This document shows positions 26,001 to 36,900 of a stretch of 64,000 bases of DNA, one piece after another; position 1 is the stretch's first letter, and each line of letters begins with the position of its first letter. The notes beneath the pieces were generated by a model. The model was not told where the DNA came from, ran no database searches, and saw only the letters and a list, made by a program, of their open reading frames with translations. The translations under genes were made by a program, and so were the position numbers. Origin of the DNA: Prinia subflava (Eukaryota; Chordata; Aves; Passeriformes; Cisticolidae). The stretch covers positions 14,025,162 through 14,089,161 of the forward strand of contig NC_086283.1 in the NCBI RefSeq assembly GCF_021018805.1, in the 5' to 3' direction.

Positions 26001-27210
26001 GAAAAAAACTCTAAAAACCTGGCAGACCTGTTTCACAGAGAGCTATCTCCTTTGCTCTATATCTCTCCCAATTCTGTTATTCTTCAGCAATGCTATTCTT
26101 CAGCAACTGTAAAGCACAGGAAACAAAGGCCCCAAGGGTTTGACTAGCACCATGAAGGAGATCTGGGGTTATGCTCAAATGGATATAAAATCATGTTAAA
26201 ACTCAGTACTCCAACCACTGGACCATTTCTGTATTTCTCATATTTGTTTAAAAAAAAATTCTTTCCCAAAGTACTTGAGCCAGCCTTGGTCATCTGTTAG
26301 CCTAGAAAATATTCATACCCAAAAGTGCAGTGAGAGTACTACACTCAAGAGTCCTACAGCTCCAAAAGACTCACATTTCTGTGCCAATTGGGAATGTCCT
26401 GATGACTAATCTGTAAGCTGTAGTGAAGCTCACGAGTGCTTTTTATTCTGAAATATTCAGCCTCTCTGATGGTCATCTAGGTAATTTGTTTCAACTTTAC
26501 AGTTTTTGGGGTGGGGGTGTTGCTCCTAGGGTGGTGGAGGTTCAGTGCTGTGGATGGTGTCAGGAAGTGCCTTGTAATATCTCTGGGTATGCACACAGCA
26601 TTGATCTTAACACTTTAGCTGCACAGAGTAGCACTTTATATTCAGCTCAGAAGAAGGGCAAATAACAATAGTAAGGGATTAAATGAAAGACAGAGACAGG
26701 CTTGTGTATTTAGTGCATTTTCTAAAATATCATGTCTTTCTGGAATCTGGGGAGTTTTCACTACTATTGTACCTCTACATTGCTTCCTGAGACCAATATA
26801 ATAAAATTTACACATGGTGGGGATGGTTTCTATCAGGTATATAATAAGAATTAACATTTTTTGCATTACTGCTACACCATGGATCAAATCCATGAAGTCA
26901 TTTGGTCAGCTATAGTGTCTAACTTTATTTCACAAAGCCAAAAGTAAAATACTTTTTCTCCTTGTGCCACTACCTGAAATATGCCTGCAACACCCAACAA
27001 AACAGCCACAAAAATAGCCTTTCCCTGCTATCTGAAGTAGAGAGATGTTGTGGTTCTTACTCCATCTGGCAAGCTACATTGTAAAGTGCATTTGTATTCA
27101 TGGCCAGGTGAGAAGATTAAGTATCTGTTGAAGATCAGGTTAGAATAGCTTCACTAGTAGAAGGTACATCATTCTACCACTTCTCGAGGGAGAGGACAGA
27201 GGGAGTCATT
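14004..27210. other. Intergenic desert, no gene recognised
   Basis: This 13.2 kb AT-rich stretch has only short ORFs without recognisable domains. Simple repeats include poly-A at 17705-17720, an A-rich/T-run pair at 18411-18530 and poly-T at about 22495-22509. The segment around 16735-17020 is dense in TGACAG-type and TAAT-type motifs and could be a conserved regulatory element, but conservation cannot be tested here. No transposon could be assigned by eye. Confidence 0.6.
18411..18530. repeat. A-rich tract facing a T run (inverted homopolymers)
   Basis: An A-rich run (18411-18468, interrupted only by single G bases) is followed after about 40 bp of unique sequence by 22 consecutive T (18509-18530). 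The arms are complementary and could fold into a hairpin. The frequent lysine- and phenylalanine-rich ORFs across it are artefacts of the homopolymers. Confidence 0.8.
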
Positions 27211-27281
27211 CAGTGTTGGGTTAATGCTTGGCTTTGATGATTTAAAATATGTTTTTTAACCTAAATGAGTCTATGATTCTA
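27211..27281 (+). mobile_element. CR1 LINE, 3'-terminal fragment
   Basis: About 71 bp matches the 3' end typical of avian CR1 retrotransposons. A GTTGGGTTAATG..TTGG.. start leads to GATGAT..TAAA, AACCTAAATGA and a TCTATGATTCTA tail, which is the CR1 3' octamer-type repeat. CR1 copies are usually 5'-truncated, and this is an extreme case. The comparison is from memory of avian CR1 consensus sequences, with several mismatches, so the copy is old. Confidence 0.75.
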
Positions 27282-28330
27282 AAAAGAAAACTCCTAGTGT
27301 TTTTTAAGTTAATCACCTAGAGACAAGCTAAACTCACAGACCATTAGTTTATGAGTTTGGAATGCTGCTAATTAATCAAAGCTTCTGTCATAAAGCAATG
27401 TGACACTAGATGTAGACAGAAAATTTACCTTCTTTCTCCATGCTGAGCACTATTCAAATATCTTACCAGTATGCAACATAATATAATATTATTAGAATTA
27501 GTTTCAGCTATTTCTCCCTGCCCTTTTCCCTGGTTAACAGGATTGTGAAGATTTTTTAGCTCAAAGAAAAGGTCAAGTTCTTCTGAAATTACATTAAGAG
27601 ATGTTGACTTTAAAGGGATGGCAAAACATTTGTTCACCTGCCATCTGTGACTTATTCCATGATTTTTGCCTTGTCCACTGAGACCAGAAATCACCTAGAA
27701 ACTTTAGTGTCCATTGTGTTGAGCTCAGAAACAATTTTCTGACAATACATTTTCTGAGCACTGACAGAAAAATGTCTTCTTGATCTGCAGCTGTGAGACA
27801 GGAATCTTCCCAATCTTTCTGTGAATCACTGTACCTAGCTCATGTTCTGGAAGGACATCTCAAACTCCAGAGGAAGAACCATCTTTAAATAATAATCAGA
27901 CAAAACACCTTGTGGTAATCATGCCTCTACCCCCAATGCAATTCATCAAAGCCAAAATGCACATGTGTTTTGGTAGAACTAGAGGGGGTCACAGTGATGG
28001 TCTGTGCTGCAGAAAGCCTGTCTCAAAATGCTTTACTTAGGTTCAGAGGTCATAAAAATGCTGAAATTGTATGAAATGGACCCTGCACATATCCCAGTGG
28101 ATCAGTTCAGTCCTGGCCTCAATGATTCATGTTCCTGGTGCTGTGAACAGCGTTTGGATGATCTCTGCCCCAAGGAAGGACTGTAAAGGGAGCATAACCA
28201 AGGTAGAGTGGAAAATCAGCCTAGCAGAAAGAGCTACAAGGACAAAGAGGGAGGGAGAACGCTCAGGCAGACCTTGTCCATCCAAGTGGCACTAAACCAG
28301 TGCAATCCCCGTAGTGAAGCCTGGTCCAGA
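27282..28330. other. Intergenic, nothing recognised
   Basis: About 1 kb between the CR1 tail and the solo LTR. It has only short chance ORFs and no identifiable repeat, exon or RNA. Confidence 0.6.
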
Positions 28331-28335
28331 GGAGC
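28331..28335. repeat. Target-site duplication, left copy (GGAGC)
   Basis: The 5 bp GGAGC lies directly outside the left LTR end and is repeated exactly at 29700-29704, outside the right end. Integrases of ERV-L-like and some other retroviral classes make 5-bp duplications. Confidence 0.8.
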
Positions 28336-29699
28336 TGTCATGGGTTGGCACTGGCTAGATGTTAATGCACTCATGAATATATGTTTTTTCTCTAACAACT
28401 CCTGTGGGATGTGATCAGGAACAGAGCAGAGCAGGCTTAAATCTTGAAAACAAAAAAATTCACCAAAACTTTATTAATTACATAAGAACAGGGACAGAAA
28501 TACTCTTAAACACACACAGAGACAGAAATAAAAACTTCTTAGAACATTTCTTCTCCCAGTTTCTACCTCCCCACCTATCACTTTTCACAGACTAACCTTT
28601 GGGTTTTAGATCAAACAATCACCACTCAAAAACAAACTAATCTTCAATTCAGCAAGGGAGAGAGGAGTCTCTCTGGCACCACAGACTGTTCTCCAGAACA
28701 CACAGGTCTACTCCTTATGTGTTCCCATGTCACTCGTGGCACCGCCCAGAGAAGTCTGCCAGGGTGACTCTCTCTTTTTCTTATGTCCAGCGCTCTCACC
28801 GCTGTCTCATAGGCCACAACTACATACAGGGCTTTTTAAGGATGCTGCATGCCGAGCTCTCCCCTTTTCACCCAGGGGCCGGGGTTCCAGGAGCAGGTCT
28901 GCCCTGAGGGCAGAGGGCGCCACCTCACCCTCCCCCTCTTTTCTCTGCTCGCTCCACTCTTCAAGTGCCAGTCACTGTAGCAAAAGCAAGGGCAGCTGCA
29001 TCCACCCAAAAATGCAGTTTATGTTCAAAAGAGACTTAAGTTCAGTCCATGGCTGACATTATGCAAGAGAAGTCCAGCTCAGAAGGCTACTCCTCTCATT
29101 CTTCTATCGGGTTCCTTCCAATCATGCTTTATCATCTCAGTCTCAGGCCGCTTCCCTCTCTCTGAAACCACCAGTCATGAGAATCAATGTCTAAGAAAAG
29201 TTTCCTTCTGCTACACAAGGGTTAACAGGTTTTTTTCTCGGCAGGGTGCTGCAGGCTCAGGCACTCCCAGGCTCCACAACTCCCACGTGGCTCGGCACCT
29301 TCTCCCGGAGTTTGGGGGTGGGGGGGGGTGAGCACACACAGAAGGCACTTCCACAGTTTTCCACCCCTCCATCCTGGACGGGGCAGCTCAGTTCCAGTCC
29401 TGTCCCCTCTCTTCTCCCCCCCCCCCGGGGGCTCCGGCTTACCTGAGCCGACCACGTGTTTCCCCTCCCCCACCCAGCCTCGTGGCTGGGCAGGGGAACG
29501 AGCCCTGACACGTCTCTCTGCTGAAACCGGGATCTGAAAAGAGGCCGAGCCCCCTAGACTCCTGCTTTTAACTCTTTGTGTCTTCAGAGGCGTGTCCAAA
29601 CCTCCGAGTGACCAATCTAGGTGCCAGCAGAAAAGCTGATCACTGATTGGACTGCCCACATCCCCCTGGAAAAAATTCACCTCCCCCGCAACCACGACA
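28336..29699 (-). mobile_element. Solo LTR of an endogenous retrovirus-like element
   Basis: The 1364-bp unit is bounded by TGTC...GACA termini (TGTCATGG at the left, CCACGACA at the right) and by exact 5-bp GGAGC duplications. No gag, pol or env ORF is present inside or beside it, so it is a solo LTR left by recombination between two LTRs. Orientation is minus. The left terminus read in reverse resembles the 3' end of known avian ERVL-type LTRs, a TTAAAAAG TATA-like word lies at about 28832-28840 on the minus strand, and an AATAAA polyadenylation signal lies downstream on that strand (28470-28475). It is much richer in G+C than its surroundings and contains G and C homopolymer runs near 29312-29330 and 29417-29428. 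The class (ERVL-like) is inferred from the 5-bp duplication and terminal words. The ORFs across it are not recognisable proteins. Confidence 0.85.
28470..28475 (-). terminator. LTR polyadenylation signal (AATAAA, minus strand)
   Basis: TTTATT on the + strand reads AATAAA on the minus strand, about 135 bp before the LTR 3' end. That is the expected place for the R-region signal and it supports the minus orientation. Confidence 0.6.
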
Positions 29700-29704
29700 G
29701 GAGC
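29700..29704. repeat. Target-site duplication, right copy (GGAGC)
   Basis: Exact repeat of 28331-28335. Both copies are still identical, which fits a fairly young insertion, although 5 bp give little dating power. Confidence 0.8.
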
Positions 29705-31611
29705 CCATGTGGAAGGTGCAATTTGGGCCCATTTGTGTCCATTTCCACGGGGCTGGCTGAGTCTGCAGATGAGGCTGTCCAGTGTGATGGAGTGAGCTGT
29801 TTACAACATGCATGAAAGCTCAAACAGAAAGTAATCCAGACAAACAGAAGATAGAGCCTGACCTACTTTAAAATGAGAAACTGTAAAATCAGTTGGTTTA
29901 ATCAAGTGGAGGTAATTACTTCTATGGTAAGAAAAGGAGAAAAAAAAAGACAAAAGGCTTTTTAAAAAGATCAAGCTTTGCTTCTAGAAACAACTACACT
30001 GAGTACAACTGAGCTACAGCTAAGCTTTTTCAGACAAAGTTATAATTCCTATGTATTCAGATAAATAGAGCAACTATTACCTCTTTGTGATGCCAGTAAT
30101 GTTATTAGAACCATGGCTGGGCAAGAGATGCAATAGATGCATGAAAAGGCAACAGTCTGTAAATGTTTGACTTCTTATTTTAGATTTAAAAAGTAATAGA
30201 TACATGATAGATACAACATGAAGAATGGCTAAAAGAAAGTAAATCAGACATTTTTATACAGAAGACAGGAATAATGTATTCACAGGCAAGTTTAAAGAGG
30301 AATGCTCTTCCACAAAGCACAGTTGCATCACAGACAGTTAAGACCATATATCAATGGGATTCTAGTGAAAAATAGCGAATATATCCAGGAAACAGAAACA
30401 CCTATGTTTCATTTTGTAAGCTGCCTGTAATTAATGTAAGGCTTTCAGTTCCAATGGAGCACTGACATGTTTAGAGATCATATGATCATGGTTTTTTTTT
30501 CTTTTTGGACATATGATTCTACACTGACCTACGGTATATTGTGGGGTTTTGAAATTCTTTATATTTAAACAAGAGCCTCTGCTCTCTTTAGTTCTTTTTA
30601 TCTCCACTCTTTACTGTTTGTGGTACTTAATCCTCCATGCTTGCACATATCCCTCATTTATCTACTCACCTTGCAGCACCTATTACATTTGCTTTTCATC
30701 TCACTAATTGTATGAATCAGCATAAAAATCCATGTTGTAGGGGGAAATGTGAGCCATAAACATCTTTTACAGTGGTCCAGGGAATGGTTCTTTTGGTAGC
30801 ATGAGGAAAAGTTTCTGTCTTGTGCAATGAAATGCAAAAGTATGAAAGTAGCTGTGATAGCCCTGTCAAAGGATGTTCCCCTCTGGAATAACACTTTACA
30901 CAGCCAAGGAAGTAGGAAGTAGCCTGCCATCATAACAAACAATTTCTTACACTCAGTGAAAATGTACAACTGTAAGAGTGATTCCATATCACAGAACTGT
31001 ATTGGGAGAGTATTTAATTTACATTTACTTTTAGGACTCAACAACCACTCCTTAAAAGGATCCCTGACTAATTTTCTTTTTTCCTGAAATTCTAAAAATG
31101 TCAAAGGCTTTTGATATATACATAATTTAAGTAGAGATGGAGCACTGAGTCCAGAGGACCCATGTGTCAGGTACTGCATTAGCTTAATTTGTTGTTCCCA
31201 GTAGGCAGCGGTTGTCTGAGCAGATAGATTTTCCAGTCGTATTGTTTGACATCATTGCAGCTGAATATGCACCAGAATACCATGTGGTGACTACGTAATA
31301 AATCAGCTCATTATGTCTATAATCATTATGATTATGTGTTATTCCAGGTCTCAGGATTGTTGACATAAAAGGAGGTAAACAGTATAAATTACTGACTCAT
31401 CAAATCGTTTGTTTTAATTTGTTGAGAAGGGAAGTTATGTTCTTTGTGTGTGTGGCCTGCTTCACATGTAGGAACACAGTAATGAATACACAGAATATGT
31501 TAAATGGGAATAGCAGAAAGTGAAATGGATCATACCCCATTGTCCTCCTCAGAGTCTAAGGGTGAAACAGAAGTGTCACAATCCATTGGCCGAAAGTTCC
31601 CATCACATCAA
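29705..31611. other. Intergenic, one unusually long orphan ORF
   Basis: AT-rich DNA between the solo LTR and the CR1. It holds a 173-codon minus-strand ORF (30658-31179) that is long for its composition but has no domain I recognise (see findings). No repeat was identified. Confidence 0.55.
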
Positions 31612-32319
31612 AGGAATCACAGACTGCTACAGGTTGGGAGGGATCTCTGGAAGTCATCTGGTCCAACACCCCTGTTCAAGCAGGGCCACCTAATCAAGTT
31701 GCCTGGGATCACATCCAAATGGCTTTGGAATACATCCAAGGATGCAGACTCCACAGCTTCTCTGGGCAAATGTGTTAGTCCTTGGGCACCCTCACAGACT
31801 TTCAGACAGGCAGCCCCAGCATGTACTAGTCCCTGGGGTTACTTCTCCCTGCACTTTCTTTGCTGAAATGCTTCAGGTTTCTGTCAGCCCATATCTCCAG
31901 CCCCTTGAGGTGTCTCTGGATGGCAGCACAACCCTATCAGATCTGTGCCAGCTACCCTACCAGGTCTGAGCCATCACCAAAGTTGCTGAGGGTGTGCTTT
32001 GCACCAACATCCATGAACGAGGATGTTTAATATATTATTATTTAATATTATTGTATTAAATATTAAATTAATATTATTTAATATTTAATATTATTAATAC
32101 TGTTAACATACTAACCCAGTCTTCATTCCTGGGATATACCACTAGTGACTGACATACAATTACACTTCTTGCCACTCATCACCATCCTCTGGACACATCT
32201 GTTCAGTCACTATTCAATCCAGCTTGCTGTTTATCTAGCTCATACTTTGTGTTCACTATGAGCATCTTAGAGGAGTCAGTGCCAAAATCCTTCCTGAAGA
32301 GTGGGTAGACAACAATCAC
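31612..32319 (-). mobile_element. CR1 LINE, 3' portion (minus strand)
   Basis: Read on the minus strand this is the 3' region of an avian CR1. At its 3' end the + strand shows AATCACAGACTGC..GGTTGGGAGGGA..CTGGAAGTCATCTGGTCCAAC, the familiar complement of the CR1 3'UTR. Further in come the reverse-transcriptase-end and 3'UTR words CACCACTAGTGACTG-like and CCTGAAGA..GGTAGACAAC. The element is interrupted by AT-rich expansion (32026-32108), then by an LTR insertion at about 32320, and resumes at 32834. Reading frames are broken, so it is inactive. Confidence 0.9.
32026..32108. repeat. AT-rich (TTTAATATTA)n expansion inside CR1
   Basis: About 80 bp of TTAATATTA/TATTAAA words sits where CR1 normally has a GAACGAGGATGTT...CCAGT transition. 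The flanking CR1 words are recognisable on both sides, so the repeat grew inside the element after insertion. Confidence 0.75.
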
Positions 32320-32530
32320 TGTTTGTAGGAGACGAGAATACAGGTGACTTTGTGCCTAATAAGTAACAGCTGTGTTAATTACCCAGTACAGCCTTGCCTC
32401 TGGTGAGTCACAGCTATAGCTAATACAGGTAAGTGTGATAAAAGGGAGTGGGTTAGCTGGTGAGGGGAGATTATGAAGAAGGAGGATGCTGGTGAGAGAG
32501 AATCTCACTGCTGTGAGGTCAGTCTGGGTC

Positions 32531-32700
32531 TGCAGTCAGAGCCTGTTGTTGGAACCTGCAGCCACAGTCTAGCCAGGTAAAAGCCTGCAGTCAGAGTCTG
32601 CAAACCAACACATGCAGTCAGAGTTTAGCAGGAAATAGCCAGCAGCCAGAGCTGCAAAGGAAACCTACAGCAGGAGGTTGCTGCAGCCAGAGTCAGCAAA
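32531..32700 (+). repeat. Degenerate tandem repeat of about 27 nt inside the LTR
   Basis: The word TGCAGTCAGAG or a close variant recurs near 32531, 32557, 32586, 32613, 32641 and 32682, at spacings of about 26, 29, 27, 28 and 41. Such direct repeats in LTR U3 regions are often protein-binding arrays in retroviruses; that role here is only an inference. Confidence 0.7.
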
Positions 32701-32734
32701 TGGTTGGAGTCACGATGGCTGAGCTGTAAAGAGG

Positions 32735-32740
32735 AATAAA
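32735..32740 (+). terminator. LTR polyadenylation signal (AATAAA)
   Basis: GAGGAATAAACCAGG lies about 66 bp before the CTAACA terminus, a normal R/U5 position. It sets the + orientation of the inserted LTR. Confidence 0.55.
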
Positions 32741-32833
32741 CCAGGACCCTTTCCATGCTGTGAGAAACAAGAAGTCTGTGTCTCAGCTCATTTCTACCCT
32801 CTAACAAGAGGGCTGCTGCAAAAACTGTTTTCA

Positions 32834-33935
32834 TCTACAAAGCCACTCATTTCACCATAGCAGTTTATCAAATTGGTCAAGCATATCTTCCCCTTGGTGA
32901 AACCATGTTGACTACTCTGGTAAGCTGTCTGACCCTTCATGTGCCTGGAAACAGTTTCCAAGTTAACTCCTCCATCACATTCCAAAGATTGAAGTGGGGC
33001 TTACTGGCCTGGGTCCTTCTTCCTCACCTTCTTGTGCACGTCTAGTCTGCTTAAATATTGTCTAACCTGATCCTTGTCCACCAATGCTATGTCTTCTCTA
33101 ATATAGAGAATCCTCTGGTTTCAGGGACCTGGGATTCCTGAAGGTCACTCTTCCTAGTAAAGACTGAGGTGAAGAGGGGATTCTTACAGCCTTTGTCACA
33201 TCCTGTGTAAAGAGGTCTCCCATCTCATTCAGCAATGAATGTCTTCCCTCGTCTTTTTTTTGTTGCCTGTGTACTCACAGAAGCCCTTCTTGTTGTCTTT
33301 GACATTCCTAAACAGATTAAATTCCAGTTGGACTTTACCTTTCTCAATTTCAACCCTGGATGCTTTGACGATGTATCTCTATTCCTCTCAGGTTACCTGT
33401 CCTTGCTTCATCTCCTTGTAAGCTTCCTTTTTGTCTCTGGGATTGTCTGGGAGTTCACTGCTCATTCATGCAGAAATTTAGTCTAGCTTCTTCCTTATTG
33501 GGATGAATAACTCCTGAGCTTGGAGGAGGTGATACTTGAATATTAACCAGCTTTCTTGGGCTGCTCTTTCCTCTGGGGCTTTATTCCATGGGACTCTACC
33601 CTTTGGAAAGGCCAAAATCTGCTGTCCTGACATACAGGGCTGTGAACTTGCTTTTTACCCTCCTACCTCGTTTCAAGACCCCAAACTCCACCATCTTGTT
33701 GTCACTGCTGCCTTTGACCCTCACATTTGCAGTGAGCCCCTTCTTGTTGGTGAGTAGGAGGTCCAGTGAGCACCTCTCCTCTGTCACTTGGATGAGAAAG
33801 CTGATGTACTTCAAGGACCTTCAGGACTGCCTGTGTCCTACTGTACTGTCCCTGCTGTGTATGCTAGAGTAGTTGAAGTTCCCCATGAGGACCTTCACAG
33901 CTCAGACAGAAGCAAAAGCTGTCAAGAGATGCATG
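32834..33935 (-). mobile_element. CR1 LINE, 5' portion with ORF2 remnants (minus strand)
   Basis: Continuation of the CR1 beyond the LTR. The + strand shows complements of the ORF2 reverse-transcriptase and endonuclease regions, for example TTGGTGAAACCATG, TTCCCCATGAGGACC and a translated remnant at 33596-33814. The copy extends at least to the CCCCATGAGG word near 33880 and fades by about 33935, so it is 5'-truncated within the endonuclease region. Frameshifts and stops are common. Confidence 0.85.
33596..33814 (-). pseudogene. CR1 ORF2 endonuclease-domain remnant
   Basis: A 72-codon open stretch whose translation resembles the part of the CR1 ORF2 protein that follows the endonuclease core. 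It has an FLIQVTEE start, then LDLLLTNKKGL, a V..G.S....MVEF segment and a GRRVKSK basic patch. In intact CR1 elements this region belongs to the APE-type endonuclease that nicks target DNA for reverse transcription. Here it is isolated between stops, so it is a dead fragment. Confidence 0.8.
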
Positions 33936-36900
33936 GCAAGATGCAAAACCATTTTCACAATGCTGTAGAAATTCACATGCTTACGTATTTTTAACTGAGA
34001 TTTGACATAAGTGCCAGAGGTACAGCAGCTAGCTCATGAATGCATAGGGTTTTAGGACCACTGTGAAAAACATCCCAAATATTGTGTTCCCTCACAATGG
34101 CGTACTACTTGTTCCATGTAGTTTTCTTTATATCTCTTTTTATCATTATTCTTATTTTTATGAAGACAAAAATCTTTAAAGGAAACATTTTTAAATATGA
34201 CCAAAAAACCCATTATTATTTATAGCCATAAACTGTGATATCAGCCCCAGTCTAATGATCCAGGAGAGTTATTACTGTGGTTGAACTGTGCATCCATTTC
34301 TGAGATGCCTGGTACAGCCCATTAGGTGTGCTGAGTAACACGTGGAATGAGTATTTACTCTGCTCTCCTGGTCAGACAGAAAGTGCATGATCACAAAACA
34401 CATGCAACCACATCATCTTGTGTGTGGTACAGTTCTCTTTCTTGATATATTTGTCTCTAATGATACAGCTGTCAACTGCAGCTATCACACCAGAGGACCT
34501 GCATCTTTTTGGCTCAGCTCCTGATCCCAAATAAACATTTTCACACAGTCATTCAACTTGTTTTTCACACTAATGGAAAGTAAAGTTATAACTGCCTTCG
34601 CAAAAGCATAAATGTTAAATGACTATATTCACAAATTTGCTCTTCATTGCCCTTTTCAGCTCAATCTTGAACTGAAGTTTTGCTGGGGAAAATTTATGTT
34701 TCTATTTACTTTTTGAAGTATTTTTAACTCCTTTTCCTATAGAAGACATGAAAGATGTTGCATTAAAAAAAGGCTTCCACACAATTTATATTTGTTATTA
34801 ATGTCATCAAAACTCATCAAAATATGTTAAGAAATATGGCAGAAGTAGTGCAGTAACAATAGACCTAATCCACACCAACGTAAATTTGCCCAGCCATACG
34901 GAAGTAAATGAAGCTACACTAGTTTAGGCCGACTGCATAGCTTCTCAACATGTTATACCACCTCATTTTGATAAATTATCATATCTAATTTTTTTCAGCT
35001 ACAGTAAGGAATTTCTTTTAGCCAGATAGTGGTACAGTTTGAAGGTGAGATTTTAAAATACTGTACCAGAGTCAAGGGCACTACAGAAGTGTAGTTGTCA
35101 TTCTGATGGTTAATTGGACTGTGACAGCTCCTAAAAATGCAAGCTCCTGTTGCCCTGAGCTCTGGTCTAACATATCTCAAAAGATAAACTCTCTGCAGTT
35201 ACATTTATGCTTTCACCTCAGACAATACTAGCAGGTTAAAGAGGTTGAATTCTTTATTATTCTCAATATTATTGAGACCTATACAGACATTTAATTTTAA
35301 GCATGTTCTGTAGACTTTATTTAAAGTTCTAAGTACGGTACCTAAAAGTAAGCAACCATCCATGTGCTGCCCTCGGTATGAATACATTCTGCATTGAGAC
35401 CTACAAAAAGTCAACATAAACCAAATGCATACAGCTGGAGATTCAAGCAGAAAAAGGCATGGTGAGTAGTAGCAAATTGGTCATGACTCATAGGTGATTA
35501 AGGGAGTTAAACATTCAAATAAATAAATCAGAATTATCTGAATCTCTAGTTTGCATTGGTATGGTGATACACTGATGTATTGAGATGTGATGACTTGTCT
35601 TGACAACTGGAACAGTGGCTAGCAGACTTCAGAGCTTATAACAGGCTTTGGAAAATCCTTCAGAGGTCTTTAAAACCAATATTGCCTAATGTACCAAATG
35701 AAACCATTACATGGTAGACTGTGGTTCAGGGAAGAGTAAAGGACACTGGGGAATAAACAGGTATGTGAGAAGAATTCATAAACAAAGTGGCCATGCCCTG
35801 AGCACATCATCTCAATCAGCTCCTGCAATGACCTGAGTCTCTTTAATGCCTCTGCTCAGCTTTCCCAGATCATCACTGCATTTGGAGGCTAAAGCATCCA
35901 TGCCCTACTGGGCATGGGAAAGAGATTATCATCAGAGCAGTATTGCAGTCATATTATTGTCTTCTTTTCTCTGGGAATTCCTTGTCCATCAGACATAATA
36001 ATTGTAGAGACCCAGTGCTCAGATATGACTGCTTGAGAACAGAGTGGGGATTCTCAGCAATGCTGTACAGATGGAAGAGAGGTTTGTCTGAACTCAGCAG
36101 GTAAACATGTGGACACTATGAGGTGCATGAGCATGCAGGGACTTGGAGATAAAAAAAGCTCCCAGTTCCTCTATTTTTTGCCTCAGAATGTCAGTTTCCC
36201 ATAGGTTCTGGGACTGAGTCCTCCACATGCTCTAAAGGTACTTCACAACCCTACAATATCAAGGACACAATAGCCTATAGAAAAGGTTCCTAGTCTTTCC
36301 AGATGAATGTATGTAACTCCTCTTGCTGTGACTTTCAAGTGGATTGTCAACAGAAAGGTCTCTCAAGAATCCAGATAAGGAGTCTCATGTTTAGGAAGGT
36401 TTATGAAAACAGTTACTAATTGTAATTGTTCTTGCTGATCAGCCCGTGAGGTCCCACAAAGTCCTTGCAGCTGCAAGGTCTGTAAGTGCTGACAGCCATC
36501 TCTTTATAAAAGAGTAATTGCTGACAAAAGGAAATTGCATCATCCAGCCTTTTTCCTTCTTTATCAAAAAAAAAGGGAAGTTCCACTGTAGTAATATTAA
36601 TGGTGGAAGGATTAATTTTAGGAACTTTGGCAATATTTCCTTAAAAATAGTTCGTTTAGTAGAACAATGAAGAAGAGTTGAACACGGACTCAGTTGTCAA
36701 GCTGATTTTTTATTCCTGATTCAGACATGGGCACGGGAAGGACCAGGCTTTGTTCAGCCCTCCAGAGCACCAAAAAAAGTAGCAAGATTGTGAAGAGAAC
36801 AAAGTTAAGAAGAGCTGCTGGGAAGCCTTGGATATGCTAGTGCTGTAAATCTTTTCCTGATAAAGTCTGATGCTCTCTCCAATCTCCTTCCAGTGATGGA

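Larger units (their letters stand above)
32320..32833 (+). mobile_element. Solo LTR-like insertion splitting the CR1
   Basis: The CR1 sequence breaks after GGTAGACAAC-AATCAC and resumes at TCTACAAAGCC, so about 0.5 kb was inserted. The insert starts TGTTTGTAGG. It has a TATA-like GATAAAAGGG near 32437-32446 and an AATAAA at 32735-32740. It either ends in CTAACA (32801-32806), giving TGTT...AACA termini, or runs to TTTTCA (32833). The target-site duplication is degraded: AATCAC on the left may correspond to ATCTAC on the right. The middle contains about six degenerate copies of a 27-nt unit (32531-32700) around GCAGTCAGAGTCTG. No coding sequence is present. The family is unrecognised, and the plus orientation follows from the TATA-like word and polyadenylation signal. 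Confidence 0.65.

Noticed and set aside
29222..29695. 157-codon minus-strand ORF inside the solo LTR
   Set aside because: It lies within the GC-rich LTR, starts and ends at LTR features and has no retroviral or cellular similarity.
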